From Solea solea (taxonomy: Eukaryota; Chordata; Actinopteri; Pleuronectiformes; Soleidae), in assembly GCF_958295425.1 (NCBI RefSeq), contig NC_081148.1, positions 15,260,958 to 15,324,957 on the forward strand: a stretch of 64,000 nt of DNA, written 5' to 3'. Shown here one piece after another: positions 63,477-64,000 of this stretch (its first letter is position 1; the number at the start of each line of letters is the position of its first letter). The position numbers and the translations under genes were made by a program. Below the pieces are notes generated by a model that was not told where the DNA came from, searched no databases, and saw only the letters and a program-made list of their open reading frames with translations.

Positions 63477-64000
63477 CTTTAACTGTTGTTTCTGTGTCTA
63501 AACTGTTTCGCTCAGTGTGCTTGTTTATTGTGTTGTCAAAAGCCCAATATATAGAGTTTTGTTTTTACTTTGACATATTTGATTTTCTCCTCTCTGCATG
63601 GCTGCTCAGCTGCCTTTTGATTTTCTGACACCTGGGATTGTTTGGAAATGCTGATAGCAACCATTGCAGTGTGATAATGAACAAATCCGCTGTCAGTCAG
63701 TGTTAGATCTTTCCACTTGTATTGTATTATCTGTCAGTTAGGATGTGTGCTGCCGAAGATGCACACAGAACACACGTTAGGGCTCCGTCGTTCTCACTCT
63801 GTTGCTTTTCTTATATTTTCAGCACGCTCTCGATTCCTTAAACCTCTTTGTCTAGGTCCCCATGCTGTTTGCTTATCAGACAAACCATCTGCTGAAGTTG
63901 TGTGTTTTTCTCTGCACGCCACCCCCTTCGCACATCGGTGCTCTACCAATTATCTGATATATGCGGGATGCCCAGCGTGTGCCACTGCCCACTGCACAGG

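Larger units (their letters stand above)
39002..64000 (+). other. macrod2: macrod2 intron, 5' part (more than 25 kb in window)
   Basis: This is intronic sequence from donor GTAAGA at 39002 to the window end. No macrod2 exon encoding the next macro-domain strand is visible. The region holds repeats: hairpins at 39835-39855 and 39939-39975, (AG)n at 41708-41732, pentanucleotide at 46807-46830, (GT)n at 52193-52214 and 57568-57590, and (TA)n at 55996-56090, 58773-58845 and 62614-62650. It also holds a small TIR element (53777-53986), a possible LINE tail (54916-55000) and the nested DNA transposon at 60957-62598. A GC-richer patch lies at 56095-56455. Remaining stretches show nothing recognisable. 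Confidence 0.8.

Noticed and set aside
39002..64000. Downstream macrod2 exon encoding the FCVFLE strand
   Set aside because: Searched by eye in all three + frames. No segment with this motif and proper AG/GT borders was found, so the exon presumably lies beyond the window.
1..64000. Nested FLRT3 gene, as in other vertebrate MACROD2 loci
   Set aside because: FLRT3 has a single long coding exon (about 650 codons). No open frame over 191 codons exists here on either strand.

Overview
This is a 64-kb piece of a vertebrate, most likely teleost fish, nuclear genome. It contains only 227 nt of recognisable host coding sequence, in three small exons on the + strand with canonical AG/GT borders. The exons join in phase and encode consecutive parts of a macro domain: a DVIHTVGP segment, then CISTGIYG, then FPNDPAADIAL. 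This matches MACROD2 (mono-ADP-ribosyl hydrolase) better than MACROD1. The very long introns also fit MACROD2, one of the largest genes in vertebrates. Fish origin is inferred from the repeats: a tRNA-derived SINE of a type common in teleosts, a LINE 3' end with a (TATC)n tail, a hAT MITE starting TAGGGC, and a DNA transposon carrying an rve-type integrase relic.

Layout: 1-4706 is the end of an upstream intron. Exon A is at 4707-4828. A 25.2-kb intron (4829-30040) follows and carries most of the identifiable mobile elements: the SINE at 8264-8541, a diverged duplicated segment at about 14361 and 17097, a foldback at 21751-21834, a LINE tail at 22020, a hAT MITE with a perfect 8-bp target duplication at 22278-22552, and a small inverted-repeat element at 24860-25172. 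Exon B (30041-30071) is only 31 nt. An 8.9-kb intron (30072-38927) ends in a (CT)9 microsatellite that serves as the polypyrimidine tract of exon C (38928-39001). From 39002 to the window end is intron again, more than 25 kb. It holds a collapsed Tc1-like hairpin (39939-39975), a small TIR element (53777-53986), long (TA)n tracts, and a nested DNA transposon at about 60957-62598 enclosing the integrase pseudogene.

No complete gene, functional RNA gene, CRISPR array or operon is present. The longest open frame (191 codons) looks like chance. The upstream macro-domain exons (with the catalytic-loop NAAN/GGGGVDG region) and the downstream exons must lie outside the window. FLRT3, which is nested in a MACROD2 intron in other vertebrates, is not in this part. 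The most interesting material is the nested transposon near the right end, the hAT MITE, the apparently unassigned repeat families, and the splice-site microsatellite. I found no convincing new biological system.
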